Positions 63,991 to 64,000 of a DNA stretch of 64,000 nucleotides are shown in pieces. This DNA comes from Lachnospiraceae bacterium (lineage in GTDB: Bacteria; Bacillota; Clostridia; Lachnospirales; Lachnospiraceae). The stretch is from positions 1 to 64,000 of the forward strand of contig JAUNIX010000005.1 in assembly GCA_030523275.1 (NCBI GenBank), in the 5' to 3' direction. Within the stretch, counting starts at the first letter, position 1, and the number at the start of each line of letters is the position of its first letter. The notes below the pieces were generated by a model. It was given only the letters and a program-made list of their open reading frames with translations, was not told the DNA's origin and did no database searches. The position numbers and the translations under genes are program-made.

Positions 63991-64000
63991 ATGGGAATCA
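63991..64000 (+). CDS. Start of a gene cut by the window end
   Basis: ATG 63991 opens M-G-I before the window ends, six bases after AAGGAG, a good ribosome binding site. The product cannot be named. Confidence 0.4.

Noticed and set aside
1..64000. tRNA, rRNA and insertion sequences with terminal inverted repeats
   Set aside because: None could be recognised by reading; the only mobile element supported is the group II intron.

Overview
The window looks like a chromosomal segment of a low-GC, Gram-positive, strictly anaerobic clostridium, most likely a member of the Lachnospiraceae. The signs are strong AGGAGG-type ribosome binding sites, a trimeric NAD-linked [FeFe] hydrogenase, a rubredoxin-fused acyl-CoA dehydrogenase next to a flavodiiron protein, a CIRCE heat-shock operator, a guanine riboswitch and BceAB-type peptide-resistance modules. 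The taxonomic call is inference from gene content, not from a marker gene.

Layout. 1-1444: the 3' part of a group II intron (maturase ORF plus RNA domains V and VI) that may interrupt an older gene. 1583-2851: a GNAT acetyltransferase and an L-rhamnose-mutarotase-like protein. 2988-5601 (minus): a TetR regulator, a manganese-type cation diffusion facilitator and a decayed MATE exporter, with two copies of a palindromic operator. 5725-8367: a glycerol-dehydrogenase-like enzyme, a WYL regulator and a YjbR protein. 8541-20876: a lipid/polysaccharide flippase followed by two complete 'two-component system plus ABC exporter' modules. 21003-30568: a zinc-ribbon membrane protein, the hydrogenase operon hydC-hydB-hydA, a SWIM-domain protein, small membrane proteins and an ECF sigma/anti-sigma pair.

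30786-46392 is a defence island. It opens with a tight four-gene cassette: a nuclease-helicase of the DUF2075 type, a MazG-like nucleotide pyrophosphohydrolase, a PLD-DEAD helicase with DUF3427-type architecture, and a NUDIX hydrolase. I consider this the best candidate here for an under-described system. A small conserved-looking protein follows, then a complete type I-B CRISPR-Cas locus (cas6-cas8b-cas7-cas5-cas3-cas4-cas1-cas2) and an array of 19 repeats and 18 spacers, with decayed repeats at the end away from cas2. A separate two-repeat element that resembles a CRISPR remnant with a different repeat lies near the right edge (63706-63800).

46742-49581: a guanine riboswitch with attenuator-like hairpins precedes a FAD-dependent oxidoreductase, signal peptidase I and xanthine phosphoribosyltransferase. 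49976-53139: acyl-CoA dehydrogenase/EtfA/rubredoxin fusion plus flavodiiron protein, plausibly an oxygen-reduction route. 53225-54709 (minus): a Lon-type AAA+ ATPase without protease domain and with an altered Walker B. 54865-59557: a second BceRS-BceAB-like module (third peptide-exporter module of the window). 59612-61219: CIRCE-controlled Hsp20 and a DnaJ-family protein. 61354-63420: membrane proteins, a DUF188 protein and a peptide-deformylase-like protein. The last bases hold the start of a further gene.
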